Part shown: piece by piece, positions 21,925 through 35,206 of the stretch
Layout: each line of letters begins with the position of its first letter
How positions within the stretch are numbered: position 1 is the first letter of the stretch
NCBI GenBank assembly: GCA_050084985.1
Contig: JBITNC010000001.1
Span: 199,516,001-199,580,000 of the forward strand
Direction: 5' to 3'
Origin: Nageia nagi
Taxonomy: Eukaryota > Pinophyta
Length of the DNA stretch: 64,000 bases
Notes under the pieces: generated by a model
The model's input: the letters and a program-made list of their open reading frames with translations, nothing else
Databases searched by the model: none
What the model was told of the DNA's origin: nothing
Made by a program: the position numbers and the translations under genes

Positions 21925-22927
21925 TATCGTACCCTATTTCTACCATGAATACTTTGTACTAAAGATTAAAAGGGTCCACTTCAAGAAGAATGATAAGAGT
22001 TTATTAGTTCTCATGATCTTATGATTTTTAATATCTAACACCATACATACACAAATATGTTAGTGGGGAAATTTAATCTCCAAGCCCTTGAGACCTTGGA
22101 GATGAGCCAATGGGATGAAACCCTATCTAAAGAGGCAATATAACCCCACTCATCCATAATCAAATGGATAGTAGAAAGATAAAACATGCCTATGCATAAG
22201 GATATGACATGGTATGCTAGAATTCCTGCTTTTTAGTTGATTTTATGATAAAATGATGTGCATGCTACATATCTATGCTAAAATGATAAATGTTGAATAT
22301 AAAAATACTAAATAAAATGATAAAATTGAATGATCTAAACTATAGTATGGATTTAGCCTAACATACAATTACATTCAAAGAGTAAAATGAAATATAATCT
22401 AAGAAAAAGATATGCATTATCTCCATAGCTCCAAATGCCTCCATGCACCTACAAAAAATCAAATGCCTACTGCAACTTTGTTAAAAATGGTTAAATATTG
22501 CTCATATGTTCATGGTGGTTTCCTTAGGATTCAAAATATAAAACATGTAATGCTATATGGTTTAGGGTTTCAAACTTGGATGAAGCTAACAATTGATCAA
22601 AGATTAATCTTAGATGATAATGGAGGTTAGAATTCCAAATTGGGCAAGAGAGATAAAAATGAAATGCTTTTGAATTTTAAACTTATCTTAAACCTAATCG
22701 ATTGGTCGATTGATTGATCATTAAGAAAATTAGGGTTCAGATATTGATTGACATGATGATTAACTAACCAATAGGTTGATTAGTAGGATGACTCATTTGA
22801 CTAATTTTACCATGTTTTGATTGATGTTTGATTGATACTTACCAAAGTATTCAACAAGGTGTTTTAATGTTATTGTTTGGCTAGGTTGACATGTGTGCTC
22901 AAGATATGCAATTTTAAGGTATCTATA
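21925..22927 (-). repeat. 3' LTR of element E (left)
   Basis: Matches 41390-42421 along its length: ACCCTATTTCTACC, CAAATATGTTAGTGG, CTTGAGACCTTGGA, GATGTGCATGCTA, CTCATATGTTCATGGTGGTT and GGCTAGGTTGACATGT. A purine tract (read on minus, AAAAGGGGGCATC) lies directly to its right at 22928-22940. Confidence 0.85.
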
Positions 22928-23387
22928 GATGCCCCCTTTTGAGTTGAGTCTTGCAAGCATGCAAGGCTTGGCATAAAAATGAAAGATATCATGATTTGTT
23001 GATGAAATATAAAGATACAACTTTGATCAATGACATTTTGATGATGATCAATGATGTATGATAAATATTGAATGATATTTTGTTGATAAGGATGGTGGAT
23101 GGGTGTTGGCATGCAAACCTACCTTATGCCAAGAGATAAGTGCTAAAATTATCTCAAAATTATGGTCAATACTAAATGATCTAGTTTATGGAAACAAGCT
23201 ATTATGTTTGGCTTATGACATGTTATGCTCAATGATGTGATCATGTTAATTTGTCCTAAGTAATGGTATACAAAGTGATATTCCTATCCTTGCCTCATGT
23301 TAAATGAATCCCAAGGGGGAGGCAATTCTAAAAATATAATCTTTGCCCCATGTTAAGTGGATCACAAATATAACAATGCTAATGATT
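22928..23387 (-). other. Interior of element E, 3' end; short repeated motif
   Basis: No coding motif. CCCCATGTTAAGTGGATC-like words occur at 23293 and 23345 and again at about 26910, 26983 and 27011 beyond element B, showing that the two flanks were once continuous. Confidence 0.5.
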
Positions 23388-24457
23388 TGATCCAAAATTG
23401 GATCGTATATTTGCAACAAAATAAGTACTCCACATCGAAGGTCTCTTCATGATAATTTTGTTGGTTTGAATAGTGTGCAAAATTGAATCCCGATTTATGA
23501 TTTATGAAGGTTTGAAGTTTGATAATTTTGTATTTTTTTATTATTATTAAAATTTAAAAAATTAATAGTTAAAAAATAAAATAAATAAAAGATTAAAAAA
23601 AACCCAAAAAGTAGGGTGTTATTAAAAAAAAGGGGGTTTTAAAGGTGGTGTTGACTATTTCAAGAGAGAGTGACTGCCACATGTATGGTTTTTAGTGGAT
23701 TTGCCTATGTGGTATATTTTATTATTGAAGAGAGTATTTTTAGTGATAGGATATTATTTAGATGATGTTTGTTATTATTTTCCTACAAATAAGTATGGAA
23801 ATAATATTCGTATATTAGATATTTTAAAAATGGAGTGTTGTCATTTCTCTTAAAAATAGGAAGGGAGATAATACATGTTTGTGGGTACTATTTTAAAATT
23901 TTTAATATGGATAATTTAGTTGTTTCTTTTCCATTAAAAATAGGAGGGGAGGAATATTGGTTGTTAGAGCTATTTTAAAATTTGTAAGATAGCAAATTTT
24001 ATGTTTGGTAAAGTTGTTAGTGGTTATGATTAATTTGGTGGAGATTAGGTGGGGATAGGATAATTTCATGGCCTCAACCTAGATTATCTCTACATGGTGA
24101 CAAGTCAAATAAGTTGTAACAATAATATTTTTAGGCTAGCTTCCTTGAAATTATAAAAGGAAGACTAGTCAGTTGGATTTTTTTAATGAAATATTTTGCT
24201 AGTCTATGGGGAGTAAAAGGGGTGAAGAGACAAGAAAATTTTCTAAGTGTTGTAACAAGGTGATAGGCTAGAGAGGATTTAATACAACTGCACAAAAATA
24301 AGAGTGCTTTTTGGGTAATCTTTTTTGCAATGTATTAATTTGCTAGTACATGTAATATGCTTATGCACTTGGTTGTTTAATTCTTTTTTTTAACTTCGCA
24401 AGGCAATAAGCAAAATTTAAAACAAATCCATTTGAGACAAAATAATATTACATATCA
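23388..24457 (+). repeat. 5' LTR of element B
   Basis: 1070 bp. It has an extra about 80-bp partial duplication (around 23905-23995) not in the right LTR. TATA-like ATTATAAAAGG at 24150-24160 is shared with the right LTR (26589-26599). Confidence 0.9.
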
Positions 24458-24539
24458 TATAGGTATTAAAGCATTTTTTTATTATGGAAATTTATTAAAT
24501 CTATCTTTGCAAGGCTTTGTTTGATTGCAATTGTGTTGC

Positions 24540-25557
24540 ATGATTACTAGATCCCAAAGCAAAAGAGGTGAAGGAGAGATTGTTGAAGAGGATCCTGAGA
24601 TTGGCTTGAGAATTTGGTTATGAAAATAAAGAGAAGATATAATGGAAGAATTAAATCCAACTACTATGCAAGAAGATTTTTCAAAAAGACTCAAGATGAT
24701 CAAGGAGACATTGAGTAACTTGGTTGATACTATTATGAATTTGCAAAGGAATTAAGATGATGGATTTAAAGAAAAATAGAATACAATCAAAGAGAGTTCT
24801 CGAATCGAGAAAAGATTTCACTTGAATTTGGAGGTGAAGTTCAAGCTCAAATCCTTTGGAGGAGAGATGGATCTTGTGGGTTAAGAAATTGGAGGCCTAT
24901 TTTCAAGCACAAAAGATTGAAAGTGATGAGGATAAAATTGAAATAGCTGCATTAAAGTTAGAGGCATATGGTCTAGTTTGGTGGGAATCCTATTTTTATT
25001 TTGTCACAAATTTTGCCAAAATACTAGTGAAGAGATGGAGTGCATTCAAAGAATTGCTTCAAGATCAGTTCTAACCCCTTAGCCATAAACAAAAGCAAAC
25101 CATGGAGTGGTATCATTGTAGGTAATCAAGAGGACAAAGTGTTCAAGAGTACACCATTGAATTCAAGAAAAGAGCTATATTTATTGGTGAGTATTTGAAA
25201 TCTAATGAATGTTTATTGAACTACATTGGAGCCCTTCATAGCTATCTTCATCACACCATACTACTTTTCAAGCCTATGAATATGGATGAAGTATGTGTCT
25301 AAGCATAATGTTTGGAGGAACATGGAAGGTACAATTTAGAGGACTACCAATCCAAGTCTAAAGGAAAATATAAAATTATTACATCCTTTACAAAGGAGGA
25401 GAATAAGAAAAAGAAAGGACATTATTCTCATTGCAACAAAGATGGTCATGTTAAAGAAGGGTGTTGGAAGTTGTATCTCGATCGAGCACTTAAGTGGTTT
25501 GATCAAGGGAGAGATAAAGGAAAGATAATTGCTACAGTTTCAAAAGAACTTAAATAA
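24540..25557 (+). pseudogene. gag of element B
   Basis: ATG at 24540 gives MITRSQSKRGEGE, a usual gag opening. Later come WILWVKKLEAYFQAQKI, KIEIAALKLEAYGLVWWES and FKELLQDQF (retrotransposon gag core). A zinc knuckle YSHCNKDGHVKEGC follows at about 25420-25465, with Tyr replacing its first Cys. At least five stops and one frameshift. It would form the particle that packages element RNA. Confidence 0.87.
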
Positions 25558-25913
25558 TTCCATGAGATCTAATATTCTTCTATTGTTGATGAGAAGTTGG
25601 CTTGTGTAGGATTAAAGCTTCCAAGTGTTGTGAATACCGAGGGAGTATCCATGTGCATGCAAAATAAAAAAAATGAGGCAAAAGCTACCAATCATGCAAT
25701 ATAAAAAAATAGAAATGCCATATCCATACCCTTTTGGAAACCATTTTTCATATGGAAATTTTTTTGGTTTTATGTCATGGTTCTTGTGGATGTTCAATGC
25801 AACAAATTCATGGAGTCCAAATTCGTAAGGAGCCATGATGGGGAACAAGGTTCCTCATCTTTACTATAGTCTCTAAGCTTTTGGGGACCAAAATCCCTCT
25901 TAGTGGGGAGGAA

Positions 25914-26901
25914 TGATCCAAAATTGGATTTCATTGCAAAAATATAAGTACTCCACATTCAAGGTCTCTTCATGATGATTTTGTCAATTCGAACGACATG
26001 CAAAATTGACTCTTGATTTATGATTTATGAAGGTTTGAAGTTTGATAATTTTTGTATTTTATTATTATTAAAATTTTAAAAAATGTAATAATTCAAAAAT
26101 AAAAAAATAAAAGATTAAAAAAAAAGCCCAAAAAAGGGGTGGTATTAAAAAAAAGGGTTTTTAAAGGTGGTGTTGACTATTTCAAGAGAGAATGACCTTC
26201 ACATGTATGGTTTTTAGTGGATCTACCTATGTGATATATTTTATTGTTGAGGAGAATATTTTTAGTGATAGGATAATATTTAGATGATTTGTTATTATTT
26301 ACCTACAAATAAGTATGGAAATAATATTCGTATGTTAGATATTTTAAAAATAGAGTGTTGTTATTTCCCTTAAAAATAGGAAGGGAGACAATACATGTTT
26401 GTGGGTGCTATTTTAAAATTTGCAAGATGGAAAATTTTATGTTTGGTAAAGTTGTTAATGGTTATGAATAATTTGGTGGAGACTCGATGGGGATAGGATG
26501 AGTTGGTGGACACAACTTAAATTATCTCTACATGGTGACAAGTCAAATAAGTTGTAACAAGAATATTTGTCGGCTAGCTTCCTTGAAATTATAAAAGGAA
26601 GACTAGTCAATTGGATTTATTTTAGTGAAATATTTTGCTAGTCTATGAGGAGTAAAAGGGGGTGAAGAGATAAGAAATTTTCTAAGTGTTGTAACAGGTG
26701 ATAGGCTAGAGAGGATTTAGTACAACTCCATAAAAATAAGAGTTCTTTTTGGGTAATCTTTCTTATGGTGTATTTATTTTTTGGTACATGTAATATACTT
26801 ATGCACTTGGTTGTTTGATTATTATTATTTTTTTTTACTTTGTAAGAAAATAAGAAAAATTTAAAATAAATCCTTTTTAGAAAAAATAATATTATGGATC
26901 A
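25914..26901 (+). repeat. 3' LTR of element B
   Basis: 988 bp, direct repeat of 23388-24457, with the same AT-rich block AATAAAAGATTAAAAAAA followed by a run of G's near the 5' end. Confidence 0.9.
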
Positions 26902-27800
26902 GATTACCTTGCCCCATGTTGAATGGATTGCAAGGGATAATACTCATGCTCAATAAAATGATACAATAATGACTTATTTACCCCATGTTAAATGGATCAT
27001 AAATAAGTGCTCTCCCCATTCAATGTTGAATGGATTGTAAGGAGGATAATGCTCATGATATGGTCACAACAAGATAATGATAACTTTACTCCAAGTAATG
27101 GTAAGTAAATGATTACACTCAAGGATAATGCTAAATCCAATGTGTATGATATGTTGCCAATATTATAGGATGTAGGAATATTAACCTTGAGTTGAGAGGG
27201 GTGGTACCTTCAATCTCAAATTATGGTATGATGGGATGAAAAAGGTGATGTCAACAAAATATTAATTTTCCATTGTTAAGCATTAATTGATCATAATAAA
27301 GATATGTTATCAAATATCAAATCTCATGATAAAGATCAGATATGATTATTTCTCTTTGATGAATGATAAAGTTGAAAACATGAGAAAATAAATTTACCCC
27401 TATAAAAGTCATTATCATTTGTTCCATAAGATTATGTTTCTCTCAAAAACCATGATAGTCAACAATAGATGATCAACCTCAAGAGATTGATTTGTAAGGA
27501 AACATGATAATATGATTATGACCAAGGTGGTTGCATCCTCATTGATAAGAGGCCCATAATGATAATTAGTCAAATTTACCTCAAATATATGTTCCTATGA
27601 TGGTGTTATTATGATTATAAGATGGAAGGCATGCTTGATGAAAGCACAAGGATAATGATGATATGCAAGGACAAACAAGAGATAAAGATAACATGATGAC
27701 ACAATGAGAAATGATGACCAATAATGATGAAGATAAATGATGAGAATACATAAAGATACTCATGATGGTATTATAATGAGTGATTTTTATCCTACCTTGT
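26902..27800 (-). other. Interior of element E between gag and its 3' end, no protein motif
   Basis: Rich in GATAATGATGAT-type words and the CCCCATGTTRAATGGAT motif. No RT, RNase H or integrase motif in any frame. Confidence 0.5.
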
Positions 27801-29000
27801 AGTATTCATTATTGAAGGATCATGAAAGAGGAGTAGGATCTAATATCGACTCCTAGGATGTCAAGATTAAAACAAAACTTGATGAGAAAATCAAAGTGAT
27901 AATGTTTAATATTTAATGTGGAAGCATGCACTTGATTCACATCATGATTAGGAAAATGGTTTTTGAAAACTCCCAAGCATTTATTAGGTGGTGTGATTGG
28001 ATTTATTATTGATATTTTAACATTATATATAAGATATTGGATCGTATGTTTCAATCACATGCACCCATTTATGTTATATCCATTCTACCTATGATAATCA
28101 AAATATTCATTCTTTATGTACCAAGGTCGAGTGGATGCATCAATTTTCATTGACTTCAAGCAATATTATAATATTTTCTTATGTCAATCGTTGTTAGATA
28201 TTCAATAAAGCCTCCATCAAAGGAGTGAAATATCTCTTTTTCTTTTGAACTTTACTATTGATTTGACCTTTCTCATGTAGAATTAGTTATTTAGGAGCTA
28301 TTTGTTATGATGTTATGATGATTGGTTGTAGCGTTATCATTGCTTGGTTGACATAATAAGATATTTGATTGTTGTATGGATTTTGATATGTTTGATTGTT
28401 GTTGCTACTATTGTTGTGTTTTTTTTATCATTGTTATTATTCTTCATGCATAGCTTGATTTCACTTGATTGAATCTTAACTTATTCAATAAGATTTTCTT
28501 GTGATAATGCTTCCTCAAAAGACTTGTATTATTTTATTTGCAAGATAGAAGATATTTCCTTGTTACAACTTTTGCTAAACAATTTGATGACATTTTCTTA
28601 TAGCAAGGAATATTGAAAATTGATCATGATATCTCTCTTTGCTACATAATCATTGATTGAATCATCATAATATTGTGATATTATTCTTAATTATATGATA
28701 GATGCTCTCTTTATCATGTTGATGGCAAAATGGTCTAAGAAAAGATTAGCCAATTGCTAAAAAGAGTAGATGCTATGTTGGGGCAAGTTGTACCAATGTA
28801 AAGTTTGACCCACTAATTTCATTGGAAATGTTCATAGCATGAGAACATTTCCATTACTTATGATGTATCAAGATTATTTAAATTATTTTAAGTGTTATAT
28901 TGGATCTTCTTTTTCTTTGAATTTCTCCATGTAAGCAACTTCAAACTTGTAACATAATTACTTAATAGGAATCATGGGGTTGATTGGTTCATTAATAATT
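27800..29000 (-). pseudogene. Tat/Ogre-type gag of element E
   Basis: Minus strand, in order: YKFEVAYMEKFKEKEDPIQHLK, HWYNLPQHSIYSF, QLANLFLDHFAINMIKRAS (the retrotransposon gag domain), then RYFTPLMEALLNIYQRL (stop read through), then LKHTIQYLIYNVKISI and GVFKNHFPNHDVNQVHA. The FTPL..L and late NHDVN blocks are typical of plant Tat-lineage gag proteins. Many stops and frame changes. The N-terminal part (29000-30170) is too decayed to read. Confidence 0.75.
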
Positions 29001-30280
29001 GAATGGTAAAACATATTGCTTTTGATTTGACTATTTATCTTGAGTTCCATTTATTGAAACCTCTTTAATATATCATCATGAATTATTGGATTTTGTTGAT
29101 TTTCCATGCTTTGCATTTGATATGTTGGTTGTTGATATCCTTTTTACATGCTTTGTCCCAATGTTTAATTCTATGTTTGATTAGGAATAAATTGACTTTG
29201 TGCTATGTAAAGCTGATTGGGTTGATGAGCTATTTGATTGATGTATCCTTGATCTTGATATGATGGATGATTCAAAACATGTTGAAAAGATCGAGCTTGA
29301 TTCATGAATATTTGAGGACATATTTGTTGCAATTATTTTTATGTATGATTGATAGGAAATATTTGGTTTTCCAACATGGAAAACTTGTTGAGGTTGAATT
29401 TGATTTTAATTAGGGGTCCTAAAAGGCTTGGGATTATGATTTATCCCTAAACCATGTGATGTGTCTTGATTAGAAAAAAAATGCATAACCAAAGGAGGTG
29501 CACTAGAAGACCTAACTTAATGAGTGTGATGATATGAAATAGATCCATGGTTAACATTGATATGTTGTGCACTTGATATCACATGAGACACTTGTTGTTG
29601 ACAATGATGTGGCTAGTGGATTTTGTGAAATCATTTGTTGTATTTATTGGTTTGAAATTGAGTTGTTGCAATAATTGGTGACATGGTGAAAAATAAAGTA
29701 TCATGATGTGAAGGATCAACATGTTGAATGAAATTGTGAGATAAACTTGATGGACCTTATTATTTATTATATGAAGAAAAATGGTTGAGAGGAGCCAAAA
29801 TTGATTGAAAATGGTAAGGATATTCAAATTCAATCAAAGCAATTTCCTTATGCCCATGAGGAGATAAATCAACATACTAAGATTGATGCTTATGATATGA
29901 AGGTTCACCAATTTGATTATGCCATGCAATATATTGGCTAACCTTAAATTTTTCAAACAAAATTTGCACAATAGTATCACTCATAAAAAGTTATTACAAT
30001 GTAAGGTCATGTTGAAAATCATTAACATCATGGGGTGAATGAATAGGGCCTTCAAACAAGGGATTGCTATGCAAGTTAGTTTCAATGGTCCTATGAGCTT
30101 TTGACATGTAAAATCTAGGAGAAGGTTGAGGTTGACATGTTTATTTTTTTTTTGCTTATGCTCTTATTTTTGATAGATTCACATAAAGATAATCCATTTA
30201 TTTAAAGTGTGAAAAAAGAAAATATTAAATGATTTATCTTAATAGTGAAAAACAAGTAAAGAAAATAAACACTCAAACTA
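29001..30280 (-). other. Upstream gag / leader of element E, unreadable
   Basis: AT-rich with many TGTTG/CAACA words on the + strand, suggesting Gln/Asn-rich coding on the minus strand. No motif could be assigned. Confidence 0.4.
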
Positions 30281-31630
30281 TGTGATGAGCCAATCTAGGG
30301 TTCACTCCTCAAACATGCCCTAGGAGAGGGAAATTTGGATTCTTGCTCCAAAATTGCTCAAAATAATCTCAAACATGCATAAAATATTTGATGATTTTCT
30401 AGGAATGAAAAATATGAAATCAAACTTGAAAAAAATAACTTCAAATCCAACATATAGCTATGATAAGGAATTACAAAATTAATGCATGAAAAATCCTCTA
30501 GTATTATAATTACTTGATCAGGGAGAAAATAATGAAGTAAATAATGCAAAGATAATAGCAAGATATGGATAGTGAAATGTAATTATATTGATTACAAAAG
30601 CATAATTACAAATATTTTTATCAACCTAAGGAGCTTGTTCCAAGACTACCTCTAATAGAGTTATTTTGGATGGCTCCAAGGCCTCACTAATCCCAAAAGT
30701 AGTGAGGCATAAACCAGGTCTCCTTTGTAGCAACTATGATGGAACTAATAAAATTCCTCTCAATATGGCTAGAGTAAGTTCAAGGGTAGCCTCTTATCCC
30801 CTTGATACTTCAAATGCAAGTTTCCCTACAAGTGGTGAAGAAAGAGTTCTCAAACTCAATATGAAAAAAAGGGTCTAATATCAAAATTAGCTTATCTCAT
30901 AATGAATATGATTCCTCCTTTTATAGGCAAAGGTGATCATCTTCTAATCTTGCATTGAGATGATCCAAAGGTGGAGAGATGTGATCCATGTGCTCATGTA
31001 TGCAACATCCAAGATAGAGAGCCTTAGGATGGATGAAATCACATCTAAGGTTAGGAATGTCATCATACAATAGGGGGTGATGGTGGAGCACCTTGTGATT
31101 AGTGCCATAGGTACAAGTGCCAAGGAGGGCCAACATGGGATCTTCAGATGCTCACATGCCCAACATCCATGATAAGAGTTCTTCCACTTACCTCAATATT
31201 ACCAACACTTAGTTCGAAGTGCCATGTTCAACCTTGGATCTCCAAATGACCTTATGGTTGATGCAATCATCTAGGGGGATGCTGTACCTTGAATATGGGT
31301 ACTAATGAATAGATATATATTTAATACCAATATTATAATCATCAAGGCCAAGATATGTAAGACCTTGTTTAAGGAGACTAATATTGCATTTAAATATAAT
31401 TTCCTTAGCATTAAAAATATAAACATTATTGGTATTTTATTAATTAAATTAAAAATAAATAAGTAAATAAAAGGACCATTTATTCCATAATTAGAGCTTT
31501 ATTAAGTCTCTTAGTGGAATTTACAACATTTTGGCCAAATTTTACAATAATAGATAAAATCAATCCTAAATTAATGTTCCCATTTATGAGAGGTGAAATG
31601 AGGAAACAACTAAAAAATAGGGACATTTCA
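30281..31630 (-). repeat. 3' LTR of element C (left)
   Basis: 1350 bp, TGTGATG..CATTTCA in + orientation. Matches 35221-36072 joined to 39684-40194, which together give about 1.36 kb. Confidence 0.9.
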
Positions 31631-31721
31631 AGTCCACCCTCCCTAAATTAATTATCCCCAAGCAATTCAAAAAATCCACTTCTATAGGAGCATCTTCTTG
31701 GTTGATCCAAGAATCTTCAAG

Positions 31722-32130
31722 CTATGCCTTCTTCTTTCCAGTAGCTTCTATCCTATGGAACTCAATGTTTGCTTCTCCAAGATCCTTCATTGCATGAAGT
31801 ACCACCTTTTTTCCATGCATTTTAAACTTCATCTCTAATGTTTTGTAGTTGAAAACTAATTCTAGTGTATACAACCATTGTACCATAAGCACTATGTGTG
31901 GTAGTTGTCCAAGGAGAAGAATGTATGTATAAATCACTAATGACTACATAATCTCCCAATTTAACCTTGACATTTTCCACTAGCTTGTGGTTAGTTATTG
32001 TATTGCCATTTTCAATTGCTACATCAAACCTAAAGAATTCCTTTGTTTTAAATCCTTTCTTTTTCATAATTTTTTTTTATAAAATTATGGGCATATCCTC
32101 CATCAATGAGTACCATAATGTTTATATTTA
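31722..32130 (-). pseudogene. Retropepsin (aspartic protease) of element C
   Basis: Minus strand reads NIMVLIDGGYAHNFI, the catalytic Asp codon at 32102-32104 followed by Gly-Gly, a known variant of DSG/DTG in plant gypsy elements. Then FRFDVAIENGNTITNH, VKVKLGDYVVISDLY, YTLELVFNYKTLEMKF and GKKVVLHAM. It would cleave the gag polyprotein. Frameshifts around 31940 and 32068. RT should follow but is absent. Confidence 0.82.
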
Positions 32131-32580
32131 CCACTAGTCCTATCTTGATTGTTACAAATTACAAAGGTCCTTTTAACATGGCTAGTGCTCCTCCAATATC
32201 TAAAACTCCCATTTCATGTTAGCATGTGCTCATCTCTTCATCTAAGTCTTCTTGCACTTCACATACCTACAAGTACATGTATTGATCCTTTTTGTTACAT
32301 CAATGCACTCTTTTCAAAGGATTGTAATAAGTAAAATAGAGCTTTTATTTCCATATTACCTCTCATGTAGCATAGTCCAATCCATTTGCGAGTCTTTGAA
32401 TAGGCAATGGAGATTTGCCTTTCATTGGTTCCTTATTTGCACTTGTTGCTTGCACCCTATCGTAGGAGTATTAGTGAAAACTCTCTTTAGGTAGCTAAAT
32501 TATTTGAACAACTTAGCCTTGTGAATGGACATGGATAAAGTGGATGGTTTAATGGATTTTACTAATGATTTGATTGATTA

Positions 32581-32877
32581 TTATAAACCATTTATGAAGA
32601 TATATGCTATCCTTACATATTTCATATTAGGGACATATACCACAATCCTTTGAAATTCCTCAATGTATGCATCCATGGTAGTTGTGTGTTGAAGCATAAC
32701 CAACTCTTTGAAATACTCCTCTATATGCTTGTGTTGAATCCTATCAAGCACCCTTTGGCTAAAGACTTCAAAGGTATTAACCTTTCCATGCCCTAGCATA
32801 ATGATATCATTGTGCCACCATTCATAGGTTATTTCATATGAACACATGGTTTCTATCTTAATTTCTTCTTCTTTCAC
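32581..32877 (-). pseudogene. gag domain of element C
   Basis: A 98-residue open stretch: YEWWHNDIIMLGHGKVNTF, VLDRIQHKHIEEYFKELV and TMDAYIEEFQRIVVYVPNM, matching the gypsy gag core (W..F...L...F......YF.EL....Q..S...Y..EF..L). The distance to the protease (about 450 bp) fits a gag C-terminus, but no zinc knuckle could be read there. Confidence 0.85.
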
Positions 32878-32889
32878 TCATGGGATGGA

Positions 32890-33790
32890 AAGAAAAATAA
32901 GTTTGTAGTTTCTACAACCAAGCCCTTATGGATATTTTGTCACTCCCATCAAAATTAGGTAGGGGCACCTTGGGTTTCTTATCATTTTATGGTTTTGGGT
33001 ACTTCCAATTTTTCTATCTTATGGGTATCCCACTATGTATGGAAGGGTACAATTGTTCTAAATATTTCAAGTTTATCCATATAATCTTAAAGCAATTCAT
33101 CCATATTTTCTTCATCTTGCTCATTCTGCTAAATTTCCTTGGGGGTGAAAGATGACTCCATAATTTGAAGGGATGGAGTATATCTTGAGGATGCTTCATT
33201 CTCAATTGGGGTCCCTTGATTTGATGCCTTCATTTTTGTCATCATCTTAGTTAAGAGGATGATTAAAGCATCTAGCATTTATTCAACCATTTTAATATTT
33301 TACCTTTTATTCCTGCATTGATATTGCTTGTAGATCTTAGGTGGCATGAACTATGAATGCTTGTCTTGAAACTCAATGTATTCACCTAGTATAAAAATGG
33401 TACAAAAGAGATTCAGCCTTCCTTAATTTGCTAAAATTATCAATGTCCAATCTCTAATGGATGATTTTCTTAGAATCATAATAAATTAAGCCTCTTATAC
33501 ACCCAACATCTCACTTTCAACCTCAAATTTTAGACACAACAAGAAGATTAATTCAATGTATCCTCCTTAGGACTCCATGGTGTAGATACCATCATGACAT
33601 TTAGTCAATATCAAAAAATCAACTCTCCTATTTTCTAATAACCTCTTTGTAATGACTTGTAACTCCAAATTTGTTAGAAAATAATGGCTAATATGTCTAA
33701 TAATCCTACCAAATTATTATTTCTTATCTTCCATGATGAAAATGAGTTAATACTTACAAGTAATGATACTTGTGATGCAGCTCAAACATC
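32890..33790 (-). other. Interior of element C upstream of the gag core
   Basis: AT-rich, probably the decayed gag N-terminus and leader. No motif readable. Confidence 0.4.
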
Positions 33791-33799
33791 CAATTGGGC

Positions 33800-34660
33800 T
33801 CAACAAATGAACATCCCACTTCCAATGCTCCCAAAATGTAGAAAAGTTTTGAGAAACCATTTAGAAACTCAATATCTAACCTCTATGAATCCCAAATGTA
33901 GAAAAAATTCTAAAAATCCATCAAACCTCTAATGTTTGGCCTAGAATGAACTTAAAATATCAAACTAACTTCAAAAGAATCCTCATTATGCCATGTTTTC
34001 TTTAGAATGATCCCAAAACATAGCTTACATCTCAAAATATCCCATAGTATGCCAATGTTTACCTCAATTTTACTCCAAAATGTAGATCAATCTTCACAAA
34101 TTCCCTTAAACTATTAACATTCAGCTTAGGGGACCCTCAAAATGTAGAAAGGAACTTAGAAATACCCCTAGTATGCCAACATATGGCCATAAATGATCCT
34201 GAAACACAAGATAGGATTCAAAATCCTTCTAATTGGATAATATATGCCTTTAAATGGACTAAAAGTGTAGAAAAATCCTTCTAAAAGCACTTAAAATACC
34301 AATGTATATATCCTAAAGAGCTTAAAATATGAAAATGAAATAAAAAAATGCCCTCAGTAATGAAACATCTAGCTTTAGGTGACCCAAAAATGTAATGTTT
34401 AACTTTTGATGGTCTTGGAATACAGCTTAAGATACAAAAAAAACCCTCAAAAATGCAACATCTAACTTTAGGTAGTCCCAAAATGCAACTTGATACTCCA
34501 TATATCCCTCAAAACACCAATTTCCTTCTTATGAAGGCCTCAAAATTCTAAATGAGCCTCAAACTGGCTCCTAGAATACCAACATTCCCCTTCAGGTTGG
34601 CCAATAATGCTAATGTTTAGCTCCAAATGAGCTCAAAATCTCTAGATAAACCCTTATTCC
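33800..34660. repeat. Degenerate minisatellite of about 61 bp, about 14 units
   Basis: The word CAAAATGTAG or a variant recurs at about 33835, 33894, 34014, 34077, 34139, 34203, 34262, 34325, 34385, 34480, 34541 and 34602, mostly 59-64 bp apart. Each is followed by CCCTCAAAATRCCAA- and CATCTAGCTTTAGG-like words. It lies in the leader between gag and the PBS of element C. Confidence 0.7.
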
Positions 34661-35206
34661 TCCTTTGAACTCAAATTTATCAAAAATAAACATCATACTT
34701 GATATCAAAATGTTATTATTTTTAAAGTGTATCTTATCAAGCTAGATGAACCTCCTCAATACCTTTGAATTCAAAATTAGGGCTATAAAATGCCTAAGGA
34801 CTTGTCAAAAGGATGATATAGGGCTTCTAGATCCCCAATATCTTTCTCCAAAAATTTAAGTCCTTTGAAAACTCCTTCGTAGTGACCATTGTGTTGCTAG
34901 ATCAACTCGTGTATGATACAAACTTTTTCTCTTCAAACATGATAGCAAGATCTCTTAGCAAATACACTATGAGCACTATGATCCCAACAAAATATCATAA
35001 TAAGTCTTCTTCAACTTCTTCAATAATCATCTTTAGAAACAACTCCTCAAATCTTACCTAACAACAAGGGAAATATCTTGAATCCTTCACTCAACAAATC
35101 TTCCATGTGTTATACCACTATGATGTGGTTATCCCAAGTCTTCAACTCCAACTCAAAACCCTCCATGAATTATGCCCTTAATTCAAAAAATATGGTAAAA
35201 TTAAGG

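Larger units (their letters stand above)
23388..26901 (+). mobile_element. LTR retrotransposon B, gag only (TR-GAG type)
   Basis: 3514 bp. LTRs 23388-24457 and 25914-26901 begin TGATCCAAAATTGG and end ATCA. PBS-like AGGTATTAAAGC follows the left LTR, and TAGTGGGGAGGAA precedes the right one, so orientation is +. The repeat GATT flanks both sides (4-bp match; the fifth base is unclear). The 1.46-kb interior holds one gag pseudogene and no protease, RT or integrase. The 3' end (GGGGACCAAAATCCCTC) resembles chromovirus 3' UTRs, suggesting a pol-deleted chromovirus derivative. Confidence 0.87.

Noticed and set aside
21925-22927. Solo LTR
   Set aside because: It lacks its own target duplication, has a polypurine tract on its inner side, and pairs with 41390-42421 by LTR structure and outer flanks.
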